Source: Endomychus coccineus
Lineage: Eukaryota > Arthropoda > Insecta > Coleoptera > Endomychidae
DNA: 64,000 nucleotides
Reading direction: 5' to 3'
Assembly (NCBI GenBank): GCA_958510875.1
Contig: OY294067.1
Coordinates: 31,174,912 to 31,238,911, forward strand
The notes under the pieces are model-generated. The model was not told the origin of the DNA, did no database searches, and saw nothing but the letters and a program-made list of their open reading frames with translations. Below, in pieces: positions 12,166 to 24,635 of this stretch. The number at the start of each line of letters is the position of its first letter. The first letter of the stretch is position 1. Made by a program: the position numbers and the translations under genes.

Positions 12166-13130
12166 TCTGAGGATGAGGTGTCAATCCTCGAAACTTGGTA
12201 GTACGAATCTACAAAAAAATGGATTGTGGGAATCAAACATTACAATATTAATATTATTAAGAAGTTGTGCTTATGGGTCAAAGTGTATGATTTTGGAGTA
12301 AAGGGTTTGACCGTATTGAATTACAATTTATTTCAATGATTGATGATCAAAATTTGACGAATATACATGATTAGGTCAGATCATTATTAATGGTACAAGT
12401 CGCTGAAAGAATTTCAACATCGAAGAAACTGTAAATTTGTAAATATTTTATCGAAACATGATCTAAAAGTTAGCTTTAAATCTCAAAATAAATTGTCCTA
12501 TTTTTTTTTCAATGCCAAAGATAAAACGAAGCTTGATAAACCTGGAGTATATGAATTAACTTGTTCAGAATGTGATAACTTTTACCTCGGTAGATCTAGT
12601 CGTAATATAGAAATTAGATCTTTTAGACTTGATAAAACAGATTCATCTTTCTCTAACCACATTTTAGAAACAGGGCACACTTTTAAAAATTTAGATGAAG
12701 TTAAAATTTTACATAACCCGAGGAGAGGTTTTAAATTAAAGACACTAGGGTCAATAGAAATAATTACAATAAAATTTTAAACGATCAATTAGATGTGTAC
12801 TACAGCATTCTGTTTGATGTCTTGGTAACGTAAAATTTCCCATAATCCTTTGTGCCTTCCTAGTATTACCACCGCATTCAAATTTCGTTATCATAATATT
12901 AACTCTAGCTCATTGTCCAATTTCAATTATACTATTCTAACAATGTATTTCCCCAACCGGAACCCCAATTGTTACCTGTATCTTATATTTTACCATAAAA
13001 TGCCAAGATTCTTCATATTTTCATAGATTAGTATCGTTTGAAGATGACGCGCTAGTGTCGAAACTATAGTCACGATTTGTTTCTATAATATTTGTGACAA
13101 AAACAAAGTAAAAGTGTTTTATTTTATTAT
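12166..13130 (+). mobile_element. PLE copy: GIY-YIG endonuclease and 3' pseudo-LTR
   Basis: The reading frame at 12493-12780 encodes a PLE GIY-YIG domain: GVYELTCSEC, then NFYLGRSSRNIEIR, and a histidine-containing HILETGHTF. The usual YIG is YLG here. After the stop, a 3' non-coding part runs to about 13130 and is nearly identical to 52370-52720, including GAAGATGACGCGCTAGTGTC followed by GAAAC. At 12170 the sequence CTGAGGATGAGG, a short loop, then CCTCGAAAC resembles a hammerhead core. RT is missing upstream, so the copy is truncated. Confidence 0.75.
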
Positions 13131-13639
13131 ATCAATATGATAAATTATCACAAAGTAATGCTTCCACCATTGAATATGTTATACAATGTAAGTTTGCAGA
13201 TTTTTCCGATGATAATACTTCCCTTATACTACGTAAAATGCAATCAATGGTCATTAACTATTGGTCTGTACTCCCAACATCTTCAAGGTGTACTTGGTAG
13301 AATCAACGAATTAATATGCAGTTTTTCAAAAAGTGTATCATTGACTTACCAAATTTGGCACACCAATTGATTAATTCAAATTTTTTCTCTTCACTTTGCT
13401 ATCATTATTGTAGTGGATTCAAAATATTGATAAATCGAGCAGTGATTATTGATAACTGAATAATTGTACAATAAAAATTGCGATTCGTGGGTGACGCCAG
13501 ACTTATCATTATTCATGAAAATTGGAATGATAAATTGTTCAAACAGTCAAATCTAACATATGACATCATTTATGTTTATAAATTGATTTCAAAGAAAACC
13601 ACAATTTAAACTTTGAAACTGTTACATTTATTTAGACAT

Positions 13640-15640
13640 TTTACCTGTTAATAAACTATAAAAGAGTTCACACTGTGGATACACTATAACTCTATAAATT
13701 GAGAAACAATCATCCTTATCCACTAAGAATAGTGTAGTCGAGGAAATAAAGCACTAGAATAGGCCAAATCTGGGAAAGTTGGCGCAGTTGGATGGATTGA
13801 GATGCGGTTTTCTGCATTCGATTCAGAAAGTGATTTAGAAACTTTGTCCGGTATTTTTGTTTTGCGGAAAGAATTTGTTGCATCTCTACAGCCAAAAAAT
13901 GCATTTTTCTAAGTGCACTTCTTGAGGTGAATAAAAAAACGGACTCGAATTGGTTTCTCGGAGGTTTTTGGGGTCGCTGAACACGAATATGATATTTAAA
14001 AAATTCCCTGAGGTCCCCTTGGACATCCCCGGGGGTATACTAGCGTCCTGACGTCCTGGATATCGACGAAATTAATGAAAACATTATTTTTAATGTTTGT
14101 CAACTGTTCGAAAGGTGATATGAAGGTTGCTAGTGATGATAACGACATGAAAAAACTCTTCTGCATCTTCTAGTAATTTGCTAATTTTTCTTCATAAAAG
14201 GTAACAAATTCTAGCTCTCGGGGGTTTTTAAAGTCGCCGATCACGACTGTGACACTCACAATGTTCTGCAAATTACCTGGGGGTATTTCCGGGACACTCG
14301 AGCCTTGTGTATCCATGTCATCTTCTAGGAATTTCTTGTTTTTTTTTAAATTAAATGAAATAAATTCTAGCTCTCGGGGGTTTTCAAAGTCGCTGATCAC
14401 GACTGTGACCCTCACAGTTTTCATGCATAGTCGTGATCGGCAACTTTGAAAACCCCCGAGAGCTAGAATTTATTAGATTTAATTTAAAAAAAACAAAAAA
14501 TTCCTAGAAGATGACGGGGATACACAGGGCTCGATTGTCCCGGGAATACCCCCAGGTAATTTGCAGAACATTGTGAGTGTCACAGTCGTGATCGGCGTCT
14601 TTAAAAACCCCCGAGAGCTAGAATTTGTTACCTTTTATGAAGAAAAATTAGCAAATTCCTAGAAGATGACGTCGTTACCCGGACGCAGGGGACACCAGGT
14701 ATTGCAAAAGAGTTTTTCAATCACTAGCAACCTTCATATCACCTTTCGAACAGTTGACAAACATTAAAAATAATTTTTTCATTAATTTCGTCGATATCCA
14801 GGACGTCAGGACGCTAGTATACCTCCGGGGAGGTCCAAGAGGACCTCAGGGAATTTATTAAATATCATATTCGACCCCAAAAACCCCCGAGAAACCAATT
14901 CCGTTTTTTTATTCACCTCAAAAAGTGCACTTAGAAAAATGCATTTTTTGGCTGTAGAAATGCAACAAATTTTTTCCGCAAAACAAAAATACCGGACAAA
15001 GTTTCTGAATCAGAAAACCACATCTCAATCCATCCAACTGCGCCAACTTTCCCAGGTTCAATGCTTTATTTCCTCGACTACTGTTAAAGTACTAAGAACC
15101 TTTCAATTACCAAGTAGCCATCGTCAAAAATAAAAATGTGTATGTTTAAATACTATTTAGAATTAAAGGGGTATATAAGCGATTGCCTTCAGCAGGAGGT
15201 AAATCTGAATTTATTAAATTGCTTTTTGGCTTATACATCTCTTATAACTAACATAGATATTTGTCATTACTGTGTTTCAAGAGTGAAAACTTGAGAAATG
15301 ATGTGAATATTCAAAACATTTTCGGCTAACGCCGATTTTTCCCATTACTTCCTTTATATAGTTCAAATAGTTTAATAAAATTCAAAAGTTCCATTCTTCA
15401 TTCTTCAGTAATCAATAAATTCCATAATTTGTTTCCGAAATTTGCAATACAACCCGTTTATAGATGTGAGAACAAGCTAAAAAAACCTGCAGTAACATCT
15501 TCGATAAAGTTTCCGACCAAAATCGATTGGGAGTGGTATTCAAAATACTATGTGGGCCAAACTAGAAGGAACATTGTAACTCGGTATAAAGAACATTTTG
15601 CCCACATAAAGACGAATAATGGTGAAAAATCAACGGTTTA
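13640..15640 (+). mobile_element. PLE copy split by a foldback element
   Basis: Pseudo-LTR sequence at 13640-13735 continues after the inserted element at 15081. At 15429-15641 a short + strand frame has the GIY-YIG core YYVGQTRRNIVTRYKEHFAH. The pseudo-LTR part is in the orientation that ends other minus-strand copies (compare 4140-4380), so this copy too begins with an inverted 3' end. The endonuclease is cut off at 15641 by another inverted-repeat element, and endonuclease-tail-like sequence may resume at about 16550. Confidence 0.65.
13737..15078. mobile_element. Foldback element FB2, near-perfect 1.3-kb palindrome
   Basis: Almost the whole unit is one inverted repeat. The arms of about 660 bases meet near 14408-14430 and the outer ends read GTCGAGGAAATAAAG, with TA at 13735-13736 and 15079-15080. 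It sits inside a PLE pseudo-LTR, which gives an outgroup sequence for the empty site. The shared core occurs at 13968-13990, 14229-14247, 14389-14406, 14429-14448 and 14585-14600. The small reading frames in the arms are by-products of symmetry; no transposase is present. Confidence 0.8.
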
Positions 15641-16545
15641 AAAAAATTACTACGCCACTGGATTCAAAGTGCGTCCAAATAGGTTTGACCAAAATTTCAT
15701 AAAAATATATTTATTTATAACAAAGCTACAACAACTCACAAAGCTAACAGTCACAAAAGAACATTCTGTATCAACAGATAGCCATGGACATTTTTTTTTC
15801 ATTGATTGTTACAATAAACCATCACTGGATGAACAAAATATTTAAAACAGCATACAAATTTAAAAGTAACGGAAATACATTTACCTTTACACTCAATTAA
15901 CTATTAATAAAACTAAATAATTTAACAAAGTTAACTTAATAATTATTAAAATGTTTTAATTTAGTGCAAAATTTAATTCTAATTTAGATCCTAGTTGCCT
16001 CTACTAATCCACCATGTTCTGCATGTCTTTCATTAAATACTCTACAAACCTCTCTGGCGTCTATCGTCATCTCCCTAAAGACGTACAATTTCAATTTTCT
16101 CTCGCACATTTAATTTTGCAGCAATGACACAAAATAATTGAAAGAACTATAAGTAAATATTCTTACCGATAGTATGCATAAATTTACATTGACACTGAAA
16201 TCTATCACAAACAGTAACACCAATCTCATGGCAACTAAGATTTAAATTGAATTAGGTCTAATTATTAATTAATTGCTTGTAAAGTTATTTCCGTTAATTT
16301 TATTAAATTTTTATGCTATTTTAAACATTTTATTCATCTAGGGGTGATTTATTGTTACAATTAATATAAAAAAATGCATGCTATCTGTTGATACAGAATG
16401 TTCTTTTGTGACTGTTAGCTTATTGAGTTTTCGAATTTTAAGTTGTCGTAACTTTGTTATTTATAAATATATGTCCATGAATCCTTGGTCACATTTGGAG
16501 GCACTTTGAATCCAGTGGGGTGCTAATTTTTTCAATAAAAAAAAT
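15641..16545. mobile_element. Inverted-repeat element inserted in a PLE endonuclease
   Basis: About 150-180 bases at 15641-15790 are found in inverted orientation at about 16370-16545 (for example ACAGAATGTTCTTTTGTGAC with its complement, and CCACTGGATTCAAAGTG with its complement). The interior is AT-rich and non-coding. The insertion cuts the PLE frame right after a GEKSTV sequence. It is a non-autonomous DNA element of unknown family; a TA target is possible but not certain. Confidence 0.6.
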
Positions 16546-16749
16546 GCTAATAGAAATTCCCCCTTTTCGACTACAAAAAAGTATGCCCTGAAAATTGGAA
16601 TAAACATTTTAAATTTTGTCTCGTAGTAGATCTTTCATTACTTGACAATTTAAAAACATGGGTTAAAACCGTTAATAATTCGAAATTTCACAGGGGTATT
16701 TCCAATCTAAATGAGTCACACTGTATAAAAAATAAAAATCATAATTTCA

Positions 16750-17740
16750 AATAATTTAAAATAGCTACATCTCATTTCTAGTTGAAATATGTATTTAGAC
16801 TAAACTGTTCGCACATTTGGTACTGCAACATGTCAATTAAATTGCGTAATGCTAGGCAAAGCAGAAGTGTCTACGTACATGCGTAATGTTCTGATAACAT
16901 TGATAGTACGAAAAAAAAGAAGCCGATAACTGGCGACAATAATATCCCTTCGCGCTGAGATAGTCGAATGCATATCGAATCGTTTGCAATGCGAACAATT
17001 TCCAATTAGTATATGATTGTATTAAATAACGTACAATGTTCGAAATCGAGTCAGTGATACTTGGGCGAGTTGATATTCAAATTTATGCCGTGACATGTAG
17101 ACGCGTACGAAAAACACAACTCTGTACAAAGACTCGATTGAATACATGTAAAGTGCTAACTTCACAATGATTAGAGAATATTTTTCTGCGATATGTTCAG
17201 GTAATGAGGACACTTAGAATAGTACACGTATGTGATTCAAAGAAATGGCGTGCAACGCACCGTTATCTGAAGGGCACACTTCTAGAATGTGCTTGTCATC
17301 ATTTTTCTATAGAATTTTGCCGATCAACGAACTATTGGAAGGTTCTGGGGAAGTTTTAGCTTACAATTCAAAGGTTTTTGTAAATATTTTATTTTACATG
17401 TGAGTTTCAAAATGGCCAAATTCCTCCCTTTGTGAAGGAACTAGTTAGGGAATGGAAAAGTGCCCCCCCCCCTTCAGTTCCCGTTCAGTTTTGCTGAGTA
17501 TAATATGAACTTTCTTTAGTCTCAGAAATACAATTTGTATTAATTGATTTCTTTCAAATCTATCCAGTCTCTTGTTGAATATAGAAGGTGTAAATATTAA
17601 TCATTTCTTTCAAAATCGGGTACATTAAGGATCACGACTCGGTCTCCTTTTGTTAATTCAGTCATAAATGACATAACATCTTCTTTAGTATGCTTCTTGG
17701 GAAGTTGCAAAATTATCACAGATTTATGAACTCTCTCCAT
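16750..17740. other. No gene recognised
   Basis: No coding potential or protein relic. The part around 16860-17240 is a little richer in GC. A run of ten C bases lies near 17464-17473. Confidence 0.4.
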
Positions 17741-17749
17741 GTTATGTTT

Positions 17750-17910
17750 CAGTGGCGTAGTAAGGGGGCATGAACCACTTCCCTCCCTAAATATTCAATC
17801 TGCATAATGTTCGAAATACTTACATACTTTAAAATACAACTCTAATGTATTAAGCATCTCCCCCCGAAATTTATCTAGCCCCTCCGAAAATTGTTCTCAC
17901 TACGCCACTG
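17750..17910. mobile_element. hAT-type MITE with 8-bp target duplication
   Basis: A 161-bp unit beginning CAGTGGCGTAGTA and ending with the complement CTACGCCACTG. It is flanked by the direct 8-bp duplication TTATGTTT (17742-17749 and 17911-17918). An 8-bp duplication with CA..TG ends is the hAT signature. The interior is non-coding. The terminal sequence resembles that of the decayed hAT element at 26251-26841, a likely relative. Confidence 0.88.
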
Positions 17911-18196
17911 TTATGTTTCACTGTAGCCTGGTCTGTATGTTCAAATGATAACCACCTGGAACCTAGTATGAGTAAATATACTTTAATGACTTTTTTAACA
18001 AGACCACACAACCATAATAAGTCATCACCTAATTGCTAATACAGATCATATTCGTTCAATTTCTAATTTCAAAGATTTGGTACTTTTATTAGATTTGGTA
18101 CTTTTATTAGATTTGTTCCTTACAGAATGATTACCTCCTCATTCACAATCGTCGCCAATTTACTAGAGTGAATCAATAATAATACTGTTCATTTAT

Positions 18197-18620
18197 ATAA
18201 AACTAGGTGTTGCCCGGGGGCTAAGCCTTTAGGAATACCTAATACCCGTAGAAGACAGCGTCTGCTCCACCGCTGCGATAATGTTCCCAAGCTTCAAGAA
18301 GCTAAAGGCGTGGTAATACATAAAATTATACTCTTTGTCATGTGAAAGTTTATTTGTATCGACAGGGATATCTATGTTATGGAATGGTCTGTCACAGACA
18401 TTATGTCACTGTCGGTAGGATCGGTGTATCAGCTGTTTGTCATGTAAACGTTACCTGTCTTGTTGAGGGGTTATGTGTTGTCTGTCATAGACTGTCTGAA
18501 CCATTAATCTATTGAACTATCTGTCATGTAAATTGCACATGGTCATATTAGCTGTCATAAACGTCAAAATGTATCGAAACACTTAGCTTTGGAGATTCCG
18601 TGATGGTGAGTCTGTCAGGT
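18197..18620. repeat. Possible dispersed repeat beginning ACTAGGTGTTGCCCG
   Basis: The start resembles a conserved head sequence seen in interspersed repeats of arthropods (ACTAG..GTTGCCCG). Further on, short phrases such as CTGTCAT and TGTCATGTAAA recur six or more times. I cannot assign a family or define the ends. Confidence 0.3.
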
Positions 18621-19478
18621 ATTTCTCTTTTATTTAAAATAGATATAAAAAAAATTGCTACTCCAAACTCTTGACGTTAAATTTGTCCCGTTGAGTACTT
18701 ATCTAAGTGTATTTTAAAATTTAACTTTAAAGATCGACTGTTGTTCACAGTAAAGTGATCTAAAGTAGTGGACGATAATTATTAAGACAGTAGTCCGATC
18801 GCCTTCCGTAGATTTTCGAAAACATTTAATTCATTCAATTTTTAGAAGAGAATCAGTGTGTTTAAACATTATGTTCGTGATAGAACATATGTGAAAAAGG
18901 TAAAATATTATTTAGAGAGAAATGTGTGTCGGATAAAAAGAAATATTGAGGAATAAATCGATAAGAAACAATAACAGATGAAGTCAATATTTACTTGGTT
19001 ACATGAGAAGGGATATCCAAACAACACTCGCACACATTTTATTAAAATCTAGTTCTCGGATCTTGCTGAAGGTAATAATATACTATGAGTAATCTCATAA
19101 TGCAATAAATTATACTCTTCCAAATCTTGGCTCAAATTGACTTGCATGGATAAAATAACAAGTAGCTTATTCATTCAACAAATATTCTGAAATTCCTGCC
19201 AAGATAACGTACACAACGAAATCAGAAGTGAATTGTAGTATGTACAATTCATTCATACATTTTACAAATCTTTCTGAATAGTTGACACATATTTATATTA
19301 GAGACGATATACCAGAAACAATTGGAATTCGACGCTACAGAAACTAGTAAACCATTATCATCAATACTCGCCAGAAAGGAACATAAATAAACACTCTATT
19401 TTCATAACATAGAGTTGCCAAAACAGCTGGAATCATGATTGGAATAGAGTTCCCCCTCTACATAAGTTTCACTCACAT

Positions 19479-19715
19479 CGTATATACAGGTCTAGAAACT
19501 CTATGTGTGACATGAGTCTTCTACATGTCGCCAAACTCGTAGTCCCTCGCTCAGCCACCAGCTGGCGCATGGATCGAAGTATGTTGTCAGGATGTCAGGA
19601 TTAGGTGCCATATCGTTCAAACACGGTCGTATACGTGCCAGAGAACATCCCTCGGCTCATGCGCCACCCTTTTGGTACTACGCAACAGCCTCGAGTTTCC
19701 AGACCTGTATATACG
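19479..19715. mobile_element. Short MITE with 22-bp terminal inverted repeats
   Basis: The left end CGTATATACAGGTCTAGAAA and the right end are inverted copies with one mismatch in 22 bases. The unit is 237 bp and non-coding. The flanks are TA-rich, so a TA target is likely but hard to prove. Confidence 0.65.
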
Positions 19716-22159
19716 ACCGTGGTTTCACTACACGTTTTTCGTTTTTCATATTTCCTATAGCATCCTATGCGGTGAAGGTGTAAATATAAGATAGAGGAGC
19801 CCTTCACTTGCGTTTAATATAATACTTCTATGGTTGACGCGTCATAACTACCACTTACCTACATAATTATGAATAATACCAAGGGAGGGAAGTGCCTCTA
19901 TTCCTCTCGCGGATAGTTTGATTGAAATCCAAGAAAGCAGTTTACTCTAGACTAGAAGAATGTATGTAATTTTTCCTACTACCTTTTATGCCCATTTTCA
20001 AGAATGATATTTGTATTCTAATTTCTGTTGAAATATAACTTTTGGAATCAGTTAGTATACATCACAAAGACTGGCGCTGCCAATGCGTTGTGTACAACCT
20101 AGTGATTGACGTATATCAATGGATTTTCTTTATTTCAATCATGAAAATTATCAATGAAAAATGGAATATGAAGGTGAGGATAGTATTCCCCAAGACATTT
20201 CAGAATTTGCCAACTTGCTAAGTCTTCTGTCAATTAAATCAAAATAATACGAGAAAGAGTACGAACTTTTTAAAAAATGGCTGGAGGAAAATCTAAACCT
20301 GATTACTTGTTAGAGATTTTATCTCACTAAGGGGGTAAAATTGAGTTTACCGCCCTAGGGCGTAGAATTGCTGTTTTCTACCCTAATTCAAGGGTCGTGA
20401 ACGTCATTTTCTAAGGGGATGGTAGGAAAAATACATTATGTAGACTACTTGAATAAAATTTCACAGTAACAGAGTTTCTCTGGACGTCATTCATTAGCGG
20501 TTTCTGACTTTCCAAATATTTTCGGTTCCCTCAATCGTACATTCGACTCGCAGAAGTGTTTCGAAACCTATTTTGTTCACACAAGTGAGTCAGTGATCGA
20601 TTGATCACAGTTCATTTAACAATACGGGGTCTAAAAGAATGTGTCGCAACCTTCACAAGTCGATAATCTTTTCAAATTTTTGAAATAGTGTTTTACATAT
20701 CGTGGTGTAAAGTGTTCCATTACTTTCGAGAGATAATATAGCAGACTGAGGCGCGTAGTTGCTCTAATCAAAATTTTGTAGGTAGAAGTAAGTTCTTTTT
20801 TTCCAAAATTGAACTAGACAAAAATTTTTCAAATATCTATCGACGTATAAAATAGGGTGGAAAAGTTGAAGTAGCCTCCCCGTGGCTACACCTCTTTATA
20901 GTTTTAACAAATTTTGAAGAACAATAGATATTCGTTTTATCAGTACTTGAAGCAAATTTGATCAAAATCGCCTCAAAAGTTAAAGACTTATGATGAAAAA
21001 ACAACTTTTCGAAACTAACGTTCCTTAGCGTTTTTGAAATAAAAAATATTAACCATGCCGACTCCTTCCTCGATGGGCTATCGACTGGTACATTTTGCAC
21101 CATATATTTTTAACATCCTATTCTAGTTCAAAATGGATTTTAATCACATAATGGCTGATTCCATTCAATCTAAAGTCTAAGTGTTTCAAAAAAATAAAAC
21201 TCCAAAACTGACCAAAAAAGGGCAAAAAAACAGTTTTTTGAAGGTTAGACATGGTTCTTATTATTTTTGTCATAAGACGCCATTTTTTCCAGGTCGCTAA
21301 CCTCTATCAAATTCTTACGAACCTCGTCCTATTTTTCCGTAGATTGACTCCACTAATTGTGTTCAACCTTGTTGATTATTAGTGAATCATAAATGTCCAT
21401 TTAATCATTCAAAACTGTTACTATTCGGTTTAATATGTTCCAAAATTTCTACTGATTCAAATATAATTAATTCATGTTGTATTTGAAAAATATCTGGGCG
21501 TAAAATATAATCAAAATTACTTTTCATTAGTAAAAGGTCAGACGCGTTAAAATTTACGAAATATTCCACAAACTGGTACTGCATATTGTAGAAATTTCAT
21601 TTGATTCGATAGCTTTCACTTTCAAGATTTAATACAAGTTACCAAATTAACAATATCAAGGTTGTTGGGACATTGACTTTGCATGTTTCGAAACTTAAAA
21701 CGGTTGTGCAAACATTATTCCGAAGTTTCCAAATTAAAATTAACCTAGAAATAGCGAACGATTGCGTTTATATAACGAATACTTTTCCTTGATCCCATAC
21801 ATATTTCGAAAACGGCAATTACATAAGCGCTGGTATAGAATCAAAATAAGCAACGTTTAGTTCAAAATCAGTAATTGTTATTTTAAAAGAATTACCCTAC
21901 ATGACTCAAATATCAGAAATGTAAGATGGGCGACAGAGTGCTTTCAAGCGACCATTCTGACTTTGGTAGGTAGTAAAAGATAATACAATACAATCAGGGT
22001 TAAATGGAAATCTGAATTGATATGTTTGTGGATCTTTCTCACAGATTTATTTCAATTCAGGCACTGGATACTTTAGTATCTTTCCATGCATATATATGTT
22101 CAATAATGTCTGGAGATGAAATATCATTTAGAGTTCAGTAGGCCACATTATTACAGATA
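19716..22159. other. No gene recognised
   Basis: Long stretch without convincing ORFs, terminal repeats or protein relics. The open frame at 20837-21103 on the minus strand has no recognisable domain. Confidence 0.4.
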
Positions 22160-22161
22160 TA

Positions 22162-22554
22162 CGAGGGCAAGGTGAAAAGTCGATGACAAATTGAAGAAGA
22201 AATGATTTATTTGGTCAAAACTTACTTTATTTCTCCTTGTAACCCGATACACTTCGTTCAACGTTTTTCTAATTTTTCGATGCTTTCTAAATTATAGGAT
22301 TTCGGCAATCCTTCAAAATAGGCGTTTGTTTCAGCAATGACCTCATCGTTGAAGGCATAGCTCTTTCCGCCGAGTCATTTCTTTTGAAAAGATATACAAA
22401 TCGCAGTTGGCCAAATCTGGAGAATATGGTGGATGACGCAATTCATGCAATATTGCCATTGCGACTGCGGACATGTGCGCCGTTGCGTTGTCCTGGTGAA
22501 AGACCTCACTTTTCCATCTGTTTTATTTTTCAGGAACTCTTCACCTTGCCCTCG
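22162..22554 (-). mobile_element. Internally deleted mariner element
   Basis: A 393-bp unit with terminal inverted repeats CGAGGGCAAGGTGAA on both sides and TA at 22160-22161 and 22555-22556. The interior matches the 3' part of the mariner transposase gene at 54923-55900 on the minus strand, including the C-terminal region that aligns to its CIGLQ tail. The 5' part of the gene is missing, so this is a deletion derivative of the same mariner family. Confidence 0.85.
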
Positions 22555-22559
22555 TACTA

Positions 22560-23328
22560 CTTTCTTCCCATTTACTCATCTGTTAGATGTATAATCTTTG
22601 CAGTATACGGCCACTACCAATAATCCATATGTCTCAATGTTGTTTTTGTTATTGTTGTAGTCTGTTTCCCTATAATTGGACATCAACTAGCCATGATAAG
22701 TCTTGTAGATATTAGACAAAAATAGTTCCATAACAATTATTCAATCGAAATCGCTTTGAGGAATTAGTTCCCCCACTCTTATTTACCCTCCGAATCTAGA
22801 GGATGTAATATTCTGAAAAGCTGGATGATACCACTTGAAATATTTACCTAGTTCATTTAGGGAACAAAATCAACAAAATGCGCACCTGCCGCAAGACAGT
22901 TCCGGAGATGCAAATAGCAACTATATAAATAAAGTAAAATCAGATGTTGAACATTTTCCCACCATTTCACGGCAGCCATGACATCTCCACCGCAAGGAAT
23001 TTCCAATCAGGGTATTCGTATCCAAATATTATTGAAGAGATTTAGTATGATTACTCTAGAGAACCGATGAATATTAGCCTATTACATCTTTGTGTTCACC
23101 AAATTGATTATCTGTGTCTGTCAAAAAATTTGGATATTTTAATACCTACGACATCTAATAGAACTAGTAGATTACTTTGCCTACCATGGCAGATACCATC
23201 ATAAAATTGGCATCAGATGTATATAAAAGTTTGAAGTATTTTAATGATTATAGTTTGTACGTTGATATATCCATCTAAGGCTATGTTTGTTAAAACCGAT
23301 AGAATTGAAATAAAAATGAGAAAATGTA
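22560..23328. other. No gene recognised
   Basis: AT-rich sequence with no coding or repeat signal that I can identify. Confidence 0.4.
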
Positions 23329-23331
23329 ATA

Positions 23332-24404
23332 GTCCAGGCTATGAACCGGAAAATTAAAAAAAACTTGTTCGAATCGAAAAATTTTTTTTGCATTAGCTTC
23401 AGGAGATTCTCAGGATCATTTATACACCTTAAAACCTCTTGGGAACCCCAACCCCACCCATTGGGGACGAAAATGGCCCGAAATCTCCAAGTCTTGAATT
23501 GTATTTTCTACAAATAAAGGTATTTTGGCATTTCGAGTGCACCTAGGAGGTTTTTTGGATCGCTGAACACGAATCCGTAGCCAGATTTACTTGCAATCCA
23601 TCGTAGGGGTGGTAAAATAGACGAAATTGGCCAATTTTGCACCCCTATATGTTATTTTGCAATTTACGTGTTTTAGGCATTTCGAATGCACGAAGGAGGT
23701 TTTTTGAGTCGCTGAATACGATTCCGAAACCAGATTTACTCGAATATCATCGTAGGGGTGGGAGATTTGCAAAAATGGCTAATTTGACACGCTGCTAAAT
23801 TTGTATTATTTTTGCATTTAAAAATTACTTCGGAGTAAATCTGGCTTCTGAATCGTATTGAGCGACCCAAAAAACCCCCTTGGTGCATTCGAAATACCAA
23901 AAACACGTAAATTGCAAAATAACATATAGGGGTGCAAAATTGGCCAATTTCGTCGATTTTACCACCCCTACGATGGATTGCAAGTAAATCTGGCTATGGA
24001 TTCGTGATCAACGCCCCAAAAAACCTCCTCGGTGCATTCGAAATGCCTTCAACACGTAAATTGCAAAATAACGTATTAGGGGTGCGAAATTGGACAATTT
24101 TGTCGATTTTAACACCCCTACGATGGATTGCAAGTAAATCTGGCGACGGATTCGTGTTCAGCGACCCAAAAAACCCCCTAGGTGCACTCGAAATGCCAAA
24201 ATACCTTTGTTTGATGAAAATACAATTCAAGACTTGAAGATTTCGTGCCATTTTCGCCCCCAAAGCGTGGGGTTGGGGTTCCCAAGAGGTTTTAAGGTGT
24301 ATGAATGATCCTGAGAACCTCCTGAAGCTAATGCAAAAAAAAATTTTTGGGTCGAACATATATTTTTTTTTATTATAGCTAAAATCCCGGTTCACAGCCT
24401 GGAC
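23332..24404. mobile_element. Foldback element FB3 (GTCCAGGC ends)
   Basis: A 1073-bp unit with ends GTCCAGGCTATGAACCGG and, inverted, GTCCAGGCTGTGAACCGG, flanked by TA at 23330-23331 and 24405-24406. The arms are long inverted copies: about 23380-23760 against 23850-24360. The shared core occurs five times, twice inverse (23555-23574, 23706-23726) and three times direct (23851, 23999, 24149). The 168-codon minus-strand frame across the unit is a product of repeat symmetry, not a recognisable protein. Non-autonomous. Confidence 0.8.
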
Positions 24405-24579
24405 TATATGTAGGTATTGTTTCAATGTGTTAAATGAACTATTATTATTACTTATAACAGACTCTGTTGAGCACATATTTATAAATAAATATAAAGACAT
24501 ATCTGCATATTTTGTCCATTCCCCTAATGTTTTCTCTGCTCAAGTATTTTCAAATAAAAATGAGATCCTTCTGCATATT

Positions 24580-24635
24580 TTCTCTCTCTCTCTCTCTCAC
24601 TCTCTCTATCTCTCTCTCGCTCTCAGGAGAGAGAA
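24580..24635. repeat. CT-rich microsatellite
   Basis: Imperfect run of CT dinucleotides interrupted by CA and TAT. Confidence 0.9.

Noticed and set aside
13037..13075. GAAGATGACGCGCTAGTGTC then GAAAC as a hammerhead
   Set aside because: The stem and GAAAC are present, but the CUGANGA box is altered (AAGATGA), so two invariant bases are missing; it is at most a decayed or divergent form.
14170..14449. Two overlapping frames of 66-84 codons on opposite strands
   Set aside because: They mirror each other because of the palindrome.
23994..24500. 168-codon minus-strand frame in FB3
   Set aside because: It runs through inverted and direct repeat units; related units on the other strand are open as well, and no domain is seen.
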